From Rostratula benghalensis (lineage: Eukaryota > Chordata > Aves > Charadriiformes > Rostratulidae), in the NCBI GenBank assembly GCA_013399305.1, contig VXAI01000015.1, positions 7,476,748 through 7,540,747 of the forward strand: a stretch of DNA of 64,000 nt. The letters are read 5' to 3'. The translations under genes and the position numbers were made by a program. The notes below the pieces were generated by a model that saw nothing but the letters and a program-made list of their open reading frames with translations, was not told the DNA's origin and ran no database searches. Shown in pieces: positions 50,902-60,638 of this stretch (the stretch's first letter is position 1; the number at the start of each line of letters is the position of its first letter).

Positions 50902-51691
50902 CCCAGGCTCCTCTTGGAGCAGGGCAGCAGCACGGAGCACATGTCACCCTTCAGCCCCTGGCACAGGGACCTTCACTGAAGGCCAGGCCAAGTGGCCGGG
51001 CATGGGGCTGAGCTGCTTGTCCCCAGGGACACACGTTCTCCCTGGAACTGTGCCTGCTTAGGAGAAGGTGCTAAGCACACACGACACCTCCTCCCCATCC
51101 CACCATCATCTCAAGCTGCTCCAGTAACCATGTAACTGCTGCCCAGTGCTGCGGTGGGGGTGTTGGGGAGCAGGTCTGCTGGTCACCCAGACCCCCTCCA
51201 GCACGGGGAAAGGCCCCCAGCCCCATTCCCCTGTGCTGGTGCTGGTGACATCAGGAGGGATGCCTGCCCACCTCCCCTGTCCCTGCTGCAGCACTGCCGG
51301 TGCCGCTAAAGGACAACCAATAACGCCAGCTAGTGGCAGCACTTATTATATATCTAAAAAAATTTGTATATATCTTTAAAAAAAATGTATATATGTAGTA
51401 GGTGAGTGTATGGAGCAATAGATAAGCGTGCCCAGGCAGCGGGTTCTGCTTTGTGGCAGGGACTTGCCGTTTCCCACGGGAGCCATCCGTGCCGTCGGTG
51501 GTGGCACCGCTGTGCCATAGCCCCTGGGGTGTGCAGGGGGACGCAGTGCCAGAGCGTGTGGCACCCTGAAGTCCTGTTTGGGCACATGCCTCTCTCGTGT
51601 CACCCGTCACCCGACCGTGCTGCCGGTGAGTCACCGCCACGGTGGGGATGGCAGCCACTCAGCACCCTTTGGTTGGTGGTGTCCTCTCCAA

Positions 51692-51789
51692 GCTGTCACG
51701 ATGGGGGCTGAGAACCATAGAGGAAGGGACTGTCCCCTGTGCTGTCATGATGGGGGCTGAGAACCATAGAGGAAGGGGCTGTCCCCTGC
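51692..51789. repeat. 49-bp tandem duplication
   Basis: Two directly adjacent copies (51692-51740 and 51741-51789) that differ at about three positions. The repeat contains 'gggggctgagaaccatagag'. The near-identity suggests a recent duplication. Confidence 0.9.
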
Positions 51790-53469
51790 ACTGTGGGCAG
51801 TGTCCTGAGCCCCATGTGTGGCTCAGAGTGTGACAACACGTGGCATCCGCGCTGCCTTGGTGCGAGGAGACCATGTGCTCGGTTTCAAGCGGATCCTCTC
51901 CCCAGCCCTGCAGCAGGAGGGTTTGTTCACCATCAGCCTGAGCTTGGCACCAGCTTGGTGCCCGGTCCCAGTGGCCCCTTGGGGCATCCAAACACCTCAC
52001 CTGCGGTGGCAGCGCCAGCCCCACAGCCGAGGACAGCCCTTTCCCAGTGGCTGGACAGTGTGGGGTATTAGCACAATGCAATTAATCCAGCCCAGCGCCT
52101 TGCATCAGCGCTGCCCCAGCTGGTGTAGGAAGTGGAGCCTGAGTGCCACTTGCTCTTTTCCCCCTCTGAAAGCTCTGCTCCTGACCACTTCATCCCAGGA
52201 CACCGGCTCCAAGCGGGGAACGGCGCGCTGCGGGGGGATCGATCGCCCCGGCTGAATTTCAGCAGCCGGACTGTGGCTCGTGGGAGGGAAAATGCTGGCC
52301 CCAGGAAAATCCCCGCAGCTTTATCGCTCCGTCTCCTTCCTCCCGTGTTATTTCTCATCACGGAGGTGAAAGGAATTGCCAGCGCCAGATGGGACAGGGC
52401 CTGCCCCCGGCGTTTATCCCCGCGGAGGCGGCTCGTGGGCTGGCACAGAGCCTCCTGCCAAGGCCCCCAGGGCCAGGGGAGCGGGCGGGGGGGACGGACC
52501 TCAGCCCCCACAGCCTGTGAGCCGGGGCCCTGGAGCACAGGGTTTAATTAGCCGTGTCGTTATCTCAGCTCACGTACTTACGGGTGTTATTAATGGCTGT
52601 GAGAGCATCCAGTCCAGTTCGGCAGCACGCTGCATCGCTGCGACACCCTTTGGTGGCACGCTCCTTGGGTAGGGGCGGGGGCAGCCTGAAGGATGCTGAG
52701 CCGAAGGATGCTGTGAACAGCCTGGGAGGGGCCCAGCCGGAGCCGGGTCACCGATTCGGGGCCAAAGCTGGCAGTGTGCTGGCAGGGCTCAGCACCCACC
52801 TCTGGCTGGGTCCCCATAGCCAAGCTCGGGGCACAAAACTATCTGTGGGGTCTCTGTGACATCCAGCAGAAAAAAGGAGGGATCTCCCCCATGGAGAAGG
52901 ATGCTCTTGGGGCTCTCAATGTTAGCCTACGGGGTCCGGCAGTCACTGGTTCTATGGAAAAAGCCATGTGGCAGGCTGCTTCACTTATTTGCAAGGAGAG
53001 TCCTTGCTGGGCACTTGCTACGGGGATCACAGGCCAAATCCTGTGTCTTTTGGGCAGGTTCACCCCAATGTTGCCTGATGCTGTGGTTGGGCTGTGCCAG
53101 CACGGCCCCAGATCACCCCAAATCCCATGGCATAGCCATGGTGGTGCCAGACGCCCTTCCCCCTGCTCCACTGCCATCTCAGGCAGGGACTCGCCGAGAA
53201 GACAACCTGTTTTGTGTCCCATTCTGAGCGAAGGCAGACAGTTATTTGATTTTATTTTTTTTCCACATTACTGTTATTATTTTTTACCCTTGGATGCATG
53301 CCACGTGTTCGTGCCATACAGTAGCGTGCCCGGCTCCGTCCCACTTCCCTGTTTGTCTAACTTTTTGACCCTGGAGAATTCAAATCTATTTTCTTTCCTC
53401 TTCTTTTCTAAAAAAATCCCCGAAAAGCCAAAACAAAACCCACCCCAAACCTATATTAACCTGGCTCAA

Positions 53470-53670
53470 TAGGAGGCATTTTCTTGAACTTATTAAAAAA
53501 TCCAGACTTGTAAATTAATTTGTTCGTGTTGTACAATGGCAGTGCAGATGGACTCATTAGCATGCACACAACAAATAATTATAGATGAATTTTTAGCTGG
53601 CCTGCTTAATGGGCTTGCTGGGTTAATTATGTCAATGTATAATTACATCAGCCCTGGGAGACATAATGGC
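53470..53670. promoter_or_regulatory. Candidate enhancer: TAATTA x3 plus SOX motif
   Basis: Three TAATTA sites (53576-53581, 53624-53629, 53640-53645) and ACAATGG (53533-53539) lie within 115 bases of unique AT-rich sequence. The island ends about 390 bases before exon 5. Homeodomain proteins bind TAATTA and SOX proteins bind ACAATGG, so this is a plausible neural enhancer. Function is inferred. Confidence 0.42.
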
Positions 53671-54053
53671 ACACCCTGCTGAGCAGACACTAGCTAATGA
53701 TGGTGTAATGCTGACAGAGGGAAGACGGACGGCTCTGAATGCACCTGCTTACCTCGGCACAAACCGCCATTGTCTGCACCCAAACGGGCCCAAGCTTGGT
53801 GACACCGGGGCCACCGGTGCCACCAGCTCGCCTGGGGAGGGAACGGCCCCACCACAACCCTGCTGGTCCCTCCAGGCTGGCGATGGAAAGTGTGGGATCA
53901 GGGCCAGGAGGGCCTTAAAAACGCTGGTTTTAAGTGGGGTGTGGAGGGATGCTGCCCTGGGGTGGGTGGTGAAGAGGGTGGGCACCCGGAGAGGTGGGAG
54001 AAGGACAGTGATGGGCATCCCTGCCCCTCACCGCCATGTCCCCTGTCCCGTAG

Positions 54054-54191
54054 ACCCTGATCCTGTGCTGGAGGCGGCCCGGAGCCTGGAGGACCGGCTG
54101 CAGCAGCTCCAGTGCCTCGAGTCTGAAACCAACCCCCTGAAGGACCTCAGCCACCCCTGGAAGAAGCACCCAGAGCGCGTTGGCACCAAAG
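54054..54191 (+). CDS. CUX2: CUX2 exon 5
   Basis: Encodes (D)PDPVLEAARSLEDRLQQ and continues to KKHPERVGTK (138 nt, phase 1 in, phase 1 out). The acceptor is CCCGTAG and the donor GTACCG. The first half matches CUX2 PDPVP.FEAARSL.DRLQ; the second half is weakly conserved apart from the W-K...P pattern. The DPVP-type motif follows the coiled coil in both CUX paralogues. Confidence is slightly lower at the 3' border, but phase with exon 6 fits exactly. Confidence 0.9.
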
Positions 54192-54383
54192 GTACCGCCC
54201 AGCACCGGCCACCCCGTCGGACGAGTGTGTCAGCAGCAGTCCCCAGCCGGGTCCCCCCAAGTGCACCAGAGCATCCCCAGGACACAGGGGGTCTCGAGGC
54301 CAGGACCTGTCCCCTGGCCCGTGGTCCCCGGCAGCCACCGCTGCTGTTCCCCGTGCGGCTGTGTGACACGTGTCCCCCCGCAG
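54192..54383 (+). other. CUX2: Intron 5, 192 bp, open in frame
   Basis: The length is a multiple of three and no stop occurs in the reading frame that runs from exon 5 into exon 6. Retention would therefore add 64 residues, rich in Pro, Arg and Thr, without ending the protein. Both splice sites (GTACCG and CCCCCGCAG) are present, so normal splicing is expected. Confidence 0.8.
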
Positions 54384-54510
54384 AGCGCAGAGAGGGGACA
54401 TCGCCAGCGGCCGGGCTCGTGGCAGTGGCCGAGCCCCCGCTCTCTGGCACCGACGGCAAAGCGCTGTGCGCAGAAACCTTGCTGCAGAGAAATGAGGCAG
54501 AAAAGCAAAA
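54384..54510 (+). CDS. CUX2: CUX2 exon 6
   Basis: Encodes (E)RREGTSPAAG, then a variable segment, then KALCAETLLQRNEAEKQ and two bases of a Lys codon (127 nt, phase 1 in, phase 2 out). The acceptor is CCCCCGCAG and the donor GTACGT. The REGTSPA start and the ETLLQRNEAEKQK end are characteristic of CUX2. It marks the entry to the second coiled-coil stretch. Confidence 0.93.
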
Positions 54511-55333
54511 GTACGTGAGTACCAGGGATGGGGCTTCACACCCCACAGCTGGGGTCATTGCAGGGTGCCAGGGGGACACGCAGCTCTGTCCTCGCTCCCG
54601 CCATGGGGGTGTCCCTCTGTCCTTCCCTCTCCTCCTTCCCTTTGCACCTCCTTTGCTGTCAGGGTTGAGAGTGGATGCATCCAGCCTGGATACACAGTCC
54701 TAGGTGCTCCCAGTGTCCATCTGTCCATCCATCCCCTCTCCCAAGCAGTTTTTAGGCAGTGTCAGGTGCAGGCAGATCTGGGGAATGTCCCTCCTACCAG
54801 CCTCTCGTGCCATCTCCTTGGCACGTGGCTTTGCTCGGACAAATGGCTGAAAACCAGGTCAGCAGATGAACCTCATTAAATGGCCTTTTAATTTGGAGGC
54901 TCCCGGCTTTCCCGCTGCCTTCATTGTTATTCCTTAACACGCTGCACCGGGAAACAAATGAGGAATCTTTAAACCCTAAATTGCAGATCTCTGCGAGTAA
55001 GTTCCTGGCAAGTGCAGGCTATAAATAATGCAGAATAACTTTTCCCTGATTGCTTCCCCCCCCTCCAATTAACTACAGGTGGGGGTGGGCTGTCACCCCC
55101 CCACCCCCGTTGGAGGGGTTTCAGCCACAGGGATCAGGACTATTTTCAGCCCAAAGCGGATTTTTCACCCATGGGGCAATAAACTCCTTAAAATCAGGGG
55201 GTAACATGGGTTGAATGTGTCCCAGTGGGGTCTTTCCTTGTTGTCACTGGGTGAGAGGGATGCAGCAAGGGGGCCTCTGGGGTCGGGATGGCCACGGTGC
55301 CACCAGCACGTCACTGATGCCCGTCTCTCGCAG
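54511..55333 (+). other. CUX2: Intron 6
   Basis: 823 bp. It contains an AT-rich unique island at about 54870-55040 and a G/C-run block at about 55078-55120. No coding sequence was recognised. Confidence 0.85.
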
Positions 55334-55410
55334 GGGGCTGCAGGAAGCACAGGTCACTTTGGCTGCTCGGCTCGGGGAGGCAGAGGAGAAGATCAAAGTG
55401 CTCCACGCAG
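55334..55410 (+). CDS. CUX2: CUX2 exon 7
   Basis: Encodes GLQEAQVTLAARLGEAEEK then IKVLHA with one trailing base (77 nt, phase 2 in, phase 1 out). The acceptor is TCTCGCAG and the donor GTAGGG. The heptad-like spacing of Leu and Ala with Glu and Lys fits a coiled coil. Corresponds closely to the CUX2 LAARLGEAEEKIKVLH block. Confidence 0.95.
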
Positions 55411-55495
55411 GTAGGGGTGCCAGGGCAGGGGCCACCAGCCATGGTGGGGGGGTGAGCTTGCACCCCACAACTCAACCTCCTCTTCCTCCTCCCAG

Positions 55496-55562
55496 CGCTG
55501 AAGGCCACCCAGACGGAGCTGCTGGAGCTGCGGTGTAAATACGACGAAGAAGCTGCGTCCAA
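55496..55562 (+). CDS. CUX2: CUX2 exon 8
   Basis: Encodes (A)LKATQTELLELRCKYDEE then AAS plus two bases (67 nt, phase 1 in, phase 2 out). The acceptor is CCTCCCAG and the donor GTAAGT. The preceding intron is only 85 bp. An Arg-to-Cys change within LR.KYDEE relative to the mammalian sequence is notable but conservative for structure. Confidence 0.95.
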
Positions 55563-55802
55563 GTAAGTCACTGGCGATGCCCAGTCGTAGGCTGTTGCCG
55601 TGCCCAAGGCTGAGCCGAGCAGCTTGCCAGGATGTCCCCACCATGCTGCTAAATGACTTGAGGAGCTGAAATGCTTTAAGTGACCATAGCAGCATCCCAA
55701 GTCATGGGACCTCCCTAAACCTAAGGGAGGAGCCCTTGGTGGCCATGGAGGGCTATGTCTGTCCCTCCACACTGGCTGACATCTCTTGCTTTCTCATCGC
55801 AG

Positions 55803-55851
55803 GGCAGATGAGGTAGCCATGATCATGACGAACCTTGAAAAAGCCAACCAG
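55803..55851 (+). CDS. CUX2: CUX2 exon 9
   Basis: Encodes ADEVAMIMTNLEKANQ after completing a Lys codon (49 nt, phase 2 in, phase 0 out). The acceptor is CATCGCAG and the donor GTGAGC. The MIMTNLEKANQ block is conserved in both CUX genes. It is a small exon, but both borders are fixed by frame and homology. Confidence 0.95.
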
Positions 55852-56547
55852 GTGAGCCAGGAGCTGACTTTCCAGCTAGTGCAGGGCACGTACCCTTGCG
55901 CCATGCTCTGTTGTGGTCCCCACCATAGCACCCCAAGCATCTGCATGGCCTGGATGTCCGTCCCCAAAAATGGTAGTGAGGTGGCCAGATTCCAGGACTG
56001 GGAAGCCCTACAAAATGAGGCTCTGGTTTCCTTCACCTGGTGGCTCCTCCAAAACAGCGTGGTGGGGACCCCCTGCCCCGTGCTGGGGGTCACTGGTGTG
56101 TTTGGGCTCCCGCTGGGCTGCTGCAGCTGGCATTTCTCACCTCCACCCTCTGCTGGTGGACACGATCCGCACCAGCCTGGTGTTGGTTTCTGACGCAATT
56201 GCTTCTGCTCTTACCCATCTCTGTTCGTTAGTTTTATTGAATTCTGAAAATGTAGGTACAAATAAATGTCCATGGATAAAGAAAGAGGATTAAAGGGCGG
56301 ATTGCATATAAATATGACCTTTTGGGTAGGAAAAGGCAGTGTCCTGCAGGTGGGCTGCTGGTGCCCAGAGATGGGGACCAGGAACCACGTTAGGATGTGG
56401 AGAGCTGAAATACATGGTGGGGACTGAGGGTGATGGTGGTGGGAGTGGGTTGTTCAGGAGAGGCGTGGGTTGGGGCCCTGCTCTGCCCTGTGTGGGGTGG
56501 GATGAGCTGTGGGTGCCTGGCCTGAGGCACTTTCTTCTCTCTTGCAG
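55852..56547 (+). other. CUX2: Intron 9
   Basis: 696 bp. An AT-rich unique stretch at about 56185-56320 lies between GC-rich flanks. No exon or repeat was recognised. Confidence 0.85.
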
Positions 56548-56652
56548 CGAGCGGAGGCAGCGCAGAGGGAGGTGGAGAGCTTGAGGGAGCAACTGGCGGC
56601 CGTCAACAGCTCCCTCCGCCTGGCCTGCTGCTCCCCGCCAGGCGCTGCCGGG
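56548..56652 (+). CDS. CUX2: CUX2 exon 10
   Basis: Thirty-five codons from [16 protein letters not shown] to [10 protein letters not shown] (105 nt, phase 0 both ends). The acceptor is CTCTTGCAG and the donor GTGAGG. The [16 protein letters not shown] block continues the coiled coil, and the Cys-Cys-Ser-Pro tail is CUX2-specific. Confidence 0.95.
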
Positions 56653-57144
56653 GTGAGGGCACCCCCCCATCATGGCCAGCACCACCCCATCGTGGCCAGG
56701 AGCATCTGTCACAACCAGGAGCATCCCATTGCACTTGGGAGCACACCATAGCAGCCGGGAGCGCCCTAGCAAGTTTAGGAGCATGCCATTGTGCTCATGA
56801 GCACCCCATTTTCATTGCACCCACCATATTTGGGAGCAAGCCTGAAATACCCATCAGGGAGGCATTTTTCTGCCTCTGTGGTAACATTGGCCATGCCCTA
56901 CCTGCAGCCCCGGCCTCCTACTGGGAAGGGTGATGTGCACCCTCATAGCATGGAGATGTACCTGGGAGACCTTTAAGGGCAGAGGAAAGGTCTATCCCTC
57001 CCCAGGTCTGCATCACCCTGGGTTGCCGTCTTGCAGGGCTTAGTCCTGGCTCACCTGCTCCCCGTGGAGATGCATCTGATGGGGAAGGTGGCCCTTGTCC
57101 CTGCGTCGCGTGGCTGGGACTGACGGTGTCCCCTCTCCCGGCAG
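56653..57144 (+). other. CUX2: Intron 10
   Basis: 492 bp. Its first third is the short tandem repeat at 56668-56840. The rest is unremarkable GC-rich sequence ending CTCCCGGCAG. Confidence 0.85.
56668..56840. repeat. Degenerate 20-bp minisatellite
   Basis: About eight imperfect copies of a unit like 'catcgtggccaggagcatcc' start 15 bases after the exon 10 donor. The shared core is GGAGCAYCC. It looks old, because the copies differ at many positions. Confidence 0.8.
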
Positions 57145-57336
57145 GACAAAGTGAACTATTCCATGTGCTCAGGGTCGAGGATGGAGGCAGCTCTGGCTGC
57201 CAAGGACCGGGAGATCCTGCGACTCCTGAAGGATGTCCAGCACCTCCAGAGCTCACTGCAGGAGCTGGAGGAGTCCTCTGCCAACCAGATCGCCGAGCTG
57301 GAGGGGCAGCTGGCAGCCAAGAATGAAGCCATCGAG
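57145..57336 (+). CDS. CUX2: CUX2 exon 11
   Basis: Sixty-four codons beginning [18 protein letters not shown] and ending LAAKNEAIE (192 nt, phase 0 both ends). The acceptor is CCCGGCAG and the donor GTGCGT. The central [19 protein letters not shown] and the following [13 protein letters not shown] block are strongly conserved, with clear heptads, so this is the core of the second coiled coil. Confidence 0.96.
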
Positions 57337-57442
57337 GTGCGTCCATGGGGGCTTGCTGGGGAGGGGGGCTGGGTGCAGGTCTGGCTGTTGGGGGTGTGCA
57401 CTGGGAGCCGGCTGCAAGGACTCCCTACTCTCTTCTCGGCAG

Positions 57443-57501
57443 AAGCTGGAGGAGAAGCTGCAAGCACAGGCAGACTATGAGGAGATCAAAACAGAGCTGA
57501 G
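57443..57501 (+). CDS. CUX2: CUX2 exon 12
   Basis: Encodes [19 protein letters not shown] plus two bases of a Ser codon (59 nt, phase 0 in, phase 2 out). The acceptor is CTCGGCAG and the donor GTATGG. Matches the conserved KLEEKL.AQ.DYEE.K.EL segment at the end of the coiled coil. The flanking introns are 106 and 125 bp. Confidence 0.95.
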
Positions 57502-57626
57502 GTATGGCTCGATGGGCATCCATGCCTGCTGCCTGCCTGTCCCTTGGCCGACCGGGTGCTACCGGCATCCAGGGCACACTTCAGCAGCCATAACCCACCG
57601 AGTCACCCCCCTTGTCTCCCTCCCAG

Positions 57627-57675
57627 CATCCTGAAGGCGATGAAGGTGGCCTCTGCCAGCTGCAGCCTGCCCCAG
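57627..57675 (+). CDS. CUX2: CUX2 exon 13 (GC donor)
   Basis: Encodes [16 protein letters not shown] after completing Ser (49 nt, phase 2 in, phase 0 out). The acceptor is CTCCCAG. The exon ends CCCCAG and is followed by GCAAGT, a GC-type donor with an otherwise ideal consensus. A GT donor four bases downstream would break the frame into exon 14, so the GC donor is the best reading. ILKAMK.AS..CSLPQ matches CUX2. Confidence 0.93.
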
Positions 57676-57783
57676 GCAAGTGCCGTGGCCCATGCTGACA
57701 CGCTGGCCGGGACGGGGTGTGCGTGCCAGCCCTGCCGCCGGTGGTTCCGCCGCCCTTTCCCATCTCGGCTTGGCTCCTTGCAG
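57676..57783 (+). other. CUX2: Intron 13: GC-AG, 108 bp, open in frame
   Basis: Starts GCAAGT and ends CTCCTTGCAG. Its length is 36 codons and there is no stop in the frame that connects exons 13 and 14. Weak-class donors are often associated with regulated splicing, so retention with a 36-residue insertion (rich in Cys and Arg) is possible. No expression evidence is available here. Confidence 0.85.
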
Positions 57784-57883
57784 AGCATATCGAAGGCGGA
57801 GGAGTCCCTGCTGCTGGGGAAGGAGGCTTTCTACCCCTCGCAGAAGTACCTGCTGGAGAAGCCCAACCTGCTGGCCAGCACTG
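57784..57883 (+). CDS. CUX2: CUX2 exon 14
   Basis: Encodes [20 protein letters not shown], then [13 protein letters not shown] and one base (100 nt, phase 0 in, phase 1 out). The acceptor is TCCTTGCAG and the donor GTAGGG. The SLL..KEAF.P.QK.LLEKP.LLAS pattern is a CUX-specific linker between the coiled coil and Cut domain 1. Confidence 0.95.
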
Positions 57884-58130
57884 GTAGGGTCCCCAGGTCC
57901 TGTGGCATCCCCAGTCCCACTGGGAGCATCCCTGGGAATGTAGGCAGTGGGGCCAGATCCCACCCCAGCTGTGGGAAGGAGCCCAGGACCATCAGCGGGG
58001 CTGGGGGATGGACAAGGGATGGGATGCCACCTGGGGAAACTGAGGCAGGAGATGCTTCACTGAGAGGCCGTGCCAAGGCCACCAGCCAGGGGGACTCTAG
58101 TGCGTCTCCTTCTCTCTCATTCATCTCTAG

Positions 58131-58757
58131 AGGAGGATCACTCTGAAGATGAGTCGGGGAAGGATTCGCTGGGCATGGAGCAGCCGTACCCGTCCCCCCA
58201 GCACGCCCCGGCCGATGAACCCACCTCCCCTACTCCCCTCCCGCCTCTGCCCGGCCCTGGCCTGGCCCCCGACGGCCCTCGGACTTTCTCGCTCTCCCCC
58301 TTCTCAGGGGGCGAGCGGCTTTCGGGGGACTCCAAGACCCCCCACCTCCCACCTCCTGCCTACAAGAGCGAGGGCGCCGGAGGGGGACCACCCTTCTCCT
58401 CCACCTTCTTTGGGGCCAAAAGCAGCACCGTGCCCCCCAGCATGGTGCCGGCTGCCAGCCCACCCGGGGAGCCGTCCGAGGGCAGCGCCGGCAGCTCTGC
58501 CGACGAGGAGCAGCTGGACACGGCCGAAATCGCCTTCCAGGTGAAGGAGCAGCTGCTGAAGCACAACATCGGGCAGCGGGTCTTCGGGCATTACGTGCTG
58601 GGGCTGTCACAGGGCTCCGTCAGCGAGATCCTGGCCCGGCCCAAGCCCTGGCGCAAGCTGACGGTGAAGGGCAAGGAGCCGTTCATCAAGATGAAGCAGT
58701 TCCTCTCCGACGAGCAGAACGTGCTGGCCCTGAGGACTATCCAGGTGCGCCAGAGAG
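58131..58757 (+). CDS. CUX2: CUX2 exon 15 (linker and Cut domain 1)
   Basis: 627 nt, phase 1 in, phase 1 out; acceptor TCATCTCTAG, donor GTGAGT. The first 125 codons are an acidic then Pro/Ser-rich, poorly conserved linker ([23 protein letters not shown]). Cut domain 1 runs from [15 protein letters not shown] (58514) to about 58745. It includes [20 protein letters not shown] and the [20 protein letters not shown] block that contacts DNA. It ends [10 protein letters not shown]. The whole Cut domain lies in one exon, unlike Cut 2 and Cut 3, which are each split. In family members Cut 1 with Cut 2 gives fast, transient DNA binding. Confidence 0.97.
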
Positions 58758-59692
58758 GTGAGTGGTTGGGGTGGCCCCGGCTGACGGGTCCTGCCCTGGG
58801 GTGCTGCCAGCAGTGCCGTGGGATCCCCTCCCAACGCACCCCGGCAGCACCCCGGGAGGCCACGGCAGAGATCCTCGCCATCCCCCAAGCGTGCCAGCGA
58901 CACAGGCAAGTGATGCCACGCAGAGTGCCCCGGAGTGGCACTCGGGGGTTTTCCCTCATGTCCCCCCCCCCCCCGAGGGTGCTCTGGAGCCCCAGGAAAT
59001 GGTAGCGATTAACAGCAACCCATTGTGGAAGCTGCATCCCTGGACGTGCTTTACTCATTTATTCTGACAAGTGCCATTTAATTATTCATTAGGCTGTTCC
59101 GTGGCGTATGAATCAATGTGCTTGGGAATTTTTCGTTAAAATAATGAAGTCTTAATGTGCCAGGACCTCGGTAACGCCCTACATACATGGCTCTGGGTAG
59201 GGCAGCTCCTGGCCCTGTCTCAGCAGTGGTGGCCGGTCACTCATGTCCCTGTGGTGGCATGGGGATGGGGTGATTCTGGTCCATGCATCTGCTGGTGTTT
59301 CAAGCCTGGGGCGGGGGGCTCTGGTTTATCCTCTGGATTCGATTCAGCATTAAACCTTCCCCTGTGGGAGGACATGGTGCCAGGGATGGGGACTGTGGAC
59401 CCCCATGCCCATGTCTCCGCTCAGCACTCTGTGCCATTGGTGAGGAGCAGGTGCCCTTGATGGAGCGAGCAAGGTGGCCAGGAGATGCCATGCCAGAGGC
59501 AAGAGCTGGCAGCAAGGGCTACTGGGGGCTCCCTGCACTCTACCTCGTGACTAATCAGGAGTGACATTTGTCTTAAAACCAGCATCCCTAAAAATAACTG
59601 AACGTGAGGAGCAGTAAATACTTCCTGACATACAAGCGGAGCTTGTAAAACCAGCACCGGTGACAAAGCTGTTATCCTGCCTCTTTGATCAG
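58758..59692 (+). other. CUX2: Intron 15
   Basis: 935 bp. Includes a C-run near 58965 and an AT-rich unique island at about 59045-59160 containing TTTAATTATTCATTAGG. The acceptor TTTGATCAG is weak in pyrimidines close to the junction. No exon was recognised. Confidence 0.85.
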
Positions 59693-59794
59693 GTAGCATC
59701 ACGCCACGGATCAGGACGCCGGAGACCGGCTCTGACGATGCCATCAAAAGCATCCTGGAGCAGGCAAAGAAGGAGATCGAGTCACAGAAGGGAG
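59693..59794 (+). CDS. CUX2: CUX2 exon 16
   Basis: Encodes (G)[19 protein letters not shown] then [14 protein letters not shown] and one base (102 nt, phase 1 in, phase 1 out). The donor is GTAGGT. The [21 protein letters not shown] segment is nearly invariant across the CUX family. Its [11 protein letters not shown] motif is repeated at the start of exon 17 (60704 on), an internal duplication also known in other CUX proteins. Confidence 0.96.
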
Positions 59795-60638
59795 GTAGGT
59801 GCCGGCGTGAGGGTGATCAAGCCGAGCCCCCACTCTGGGTGGCACCCGGAGGGGGTGCCAGCAGCTGGGTGCTGCGTGGCTGCAGGTCCCAAAACTCCCG
59901 CAAAACCCACTGTCCCTCCCTCTCTGAGGAAATCTGAGCCAGCCCCTGCCAAGCCCAGCTCTCAAGACCTGATCCGGGGCCGAGTGGGCAGCAGAATAAA
60001 CCCATGGCTGGACTGAAATGGACTTTATTTGGCATTTCTCCCACTGACATCCTATAGAGATTTGGGACACGATGGGAGGAAATGCTGGTAAATACGGTTA
60101 GGGACCAAAGACTCCCTGGGCAGCAGTGTTTGTACCTGAGCTTTCAGAAACTTTGGATCTACCCTTTCCTGCCCCCTGCCTTAAAACAGATGATTAAATG
60201 AGGATGCACGATCCATCTGGCACGAGGAATCATTAAAGCAGCTGTGCTCGCAGTCAATTACAAGAAATGAAATACATTAAAACAGGTAGTCTGCTGAGAA
60301 AGCGGAATCCTGGAGAATTAAATTAGACAGGAACAGTGGAAAGACGGACAGGGAAAACAAACATGTTTGTCTACTGCCGTCATCAGTAATGGGATTTATT
60401 TTGCACTCGTCAAAAAAGAAGCCTGTTTAGAGCTGGGGGTGTCACAGCTTTTGCTTTGTGGGTGCTGCTGGTCCTTCTTCTGATCTGTACTCTCAGAGTC
60501 CATCTGCCTGACGGAGAATGCTCCAAACCAGATTGGGCTAAAATTTCTTTTTTTTCCCCTAGTATTTTGAATTAAGACCACGTGTTAAAACAATGCATGC
60601 TGTGCCTTGGGGCTCCTGTCACCCCCTTTTCTTTGCAG
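59795..60638 (+). other. CUX2: Intron 16
   Basis: 844 bp, with an AT-rich unique stretch at about 60180-60420. No exon was recognised. The acceptor is TTTTCTTTGCAG. Confidence 0.85.

Larger units (their letters stand above)
49358..54053 (+). other. CUX2: Intron 4
   Basis: About 4.7 kb. It starts with CpG-rich DNA (to about 49540). It holds short minisatellites, a CpG-rich block near 52200-52540, and an AT-rich, motif-dense island just upstream of exon 5. The acceptor CCCCTGTCCCGTAG lies at the end. No exon was recognised inside. Confidence 0.85.

Noticed and set aside
53666..54703. 345-codon frame as a single gene
   Set aside because: It is exon 5, intron 5 and exon 6 of CUX2 read through, with chance open sequence on both sides. 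Only the exons are supported.
57544..58146. 200-codon frame as a gene
   Set aside because: It is exons 13 and 14 of CUX2 joined by the open intron 13, followed by intronic sequence.
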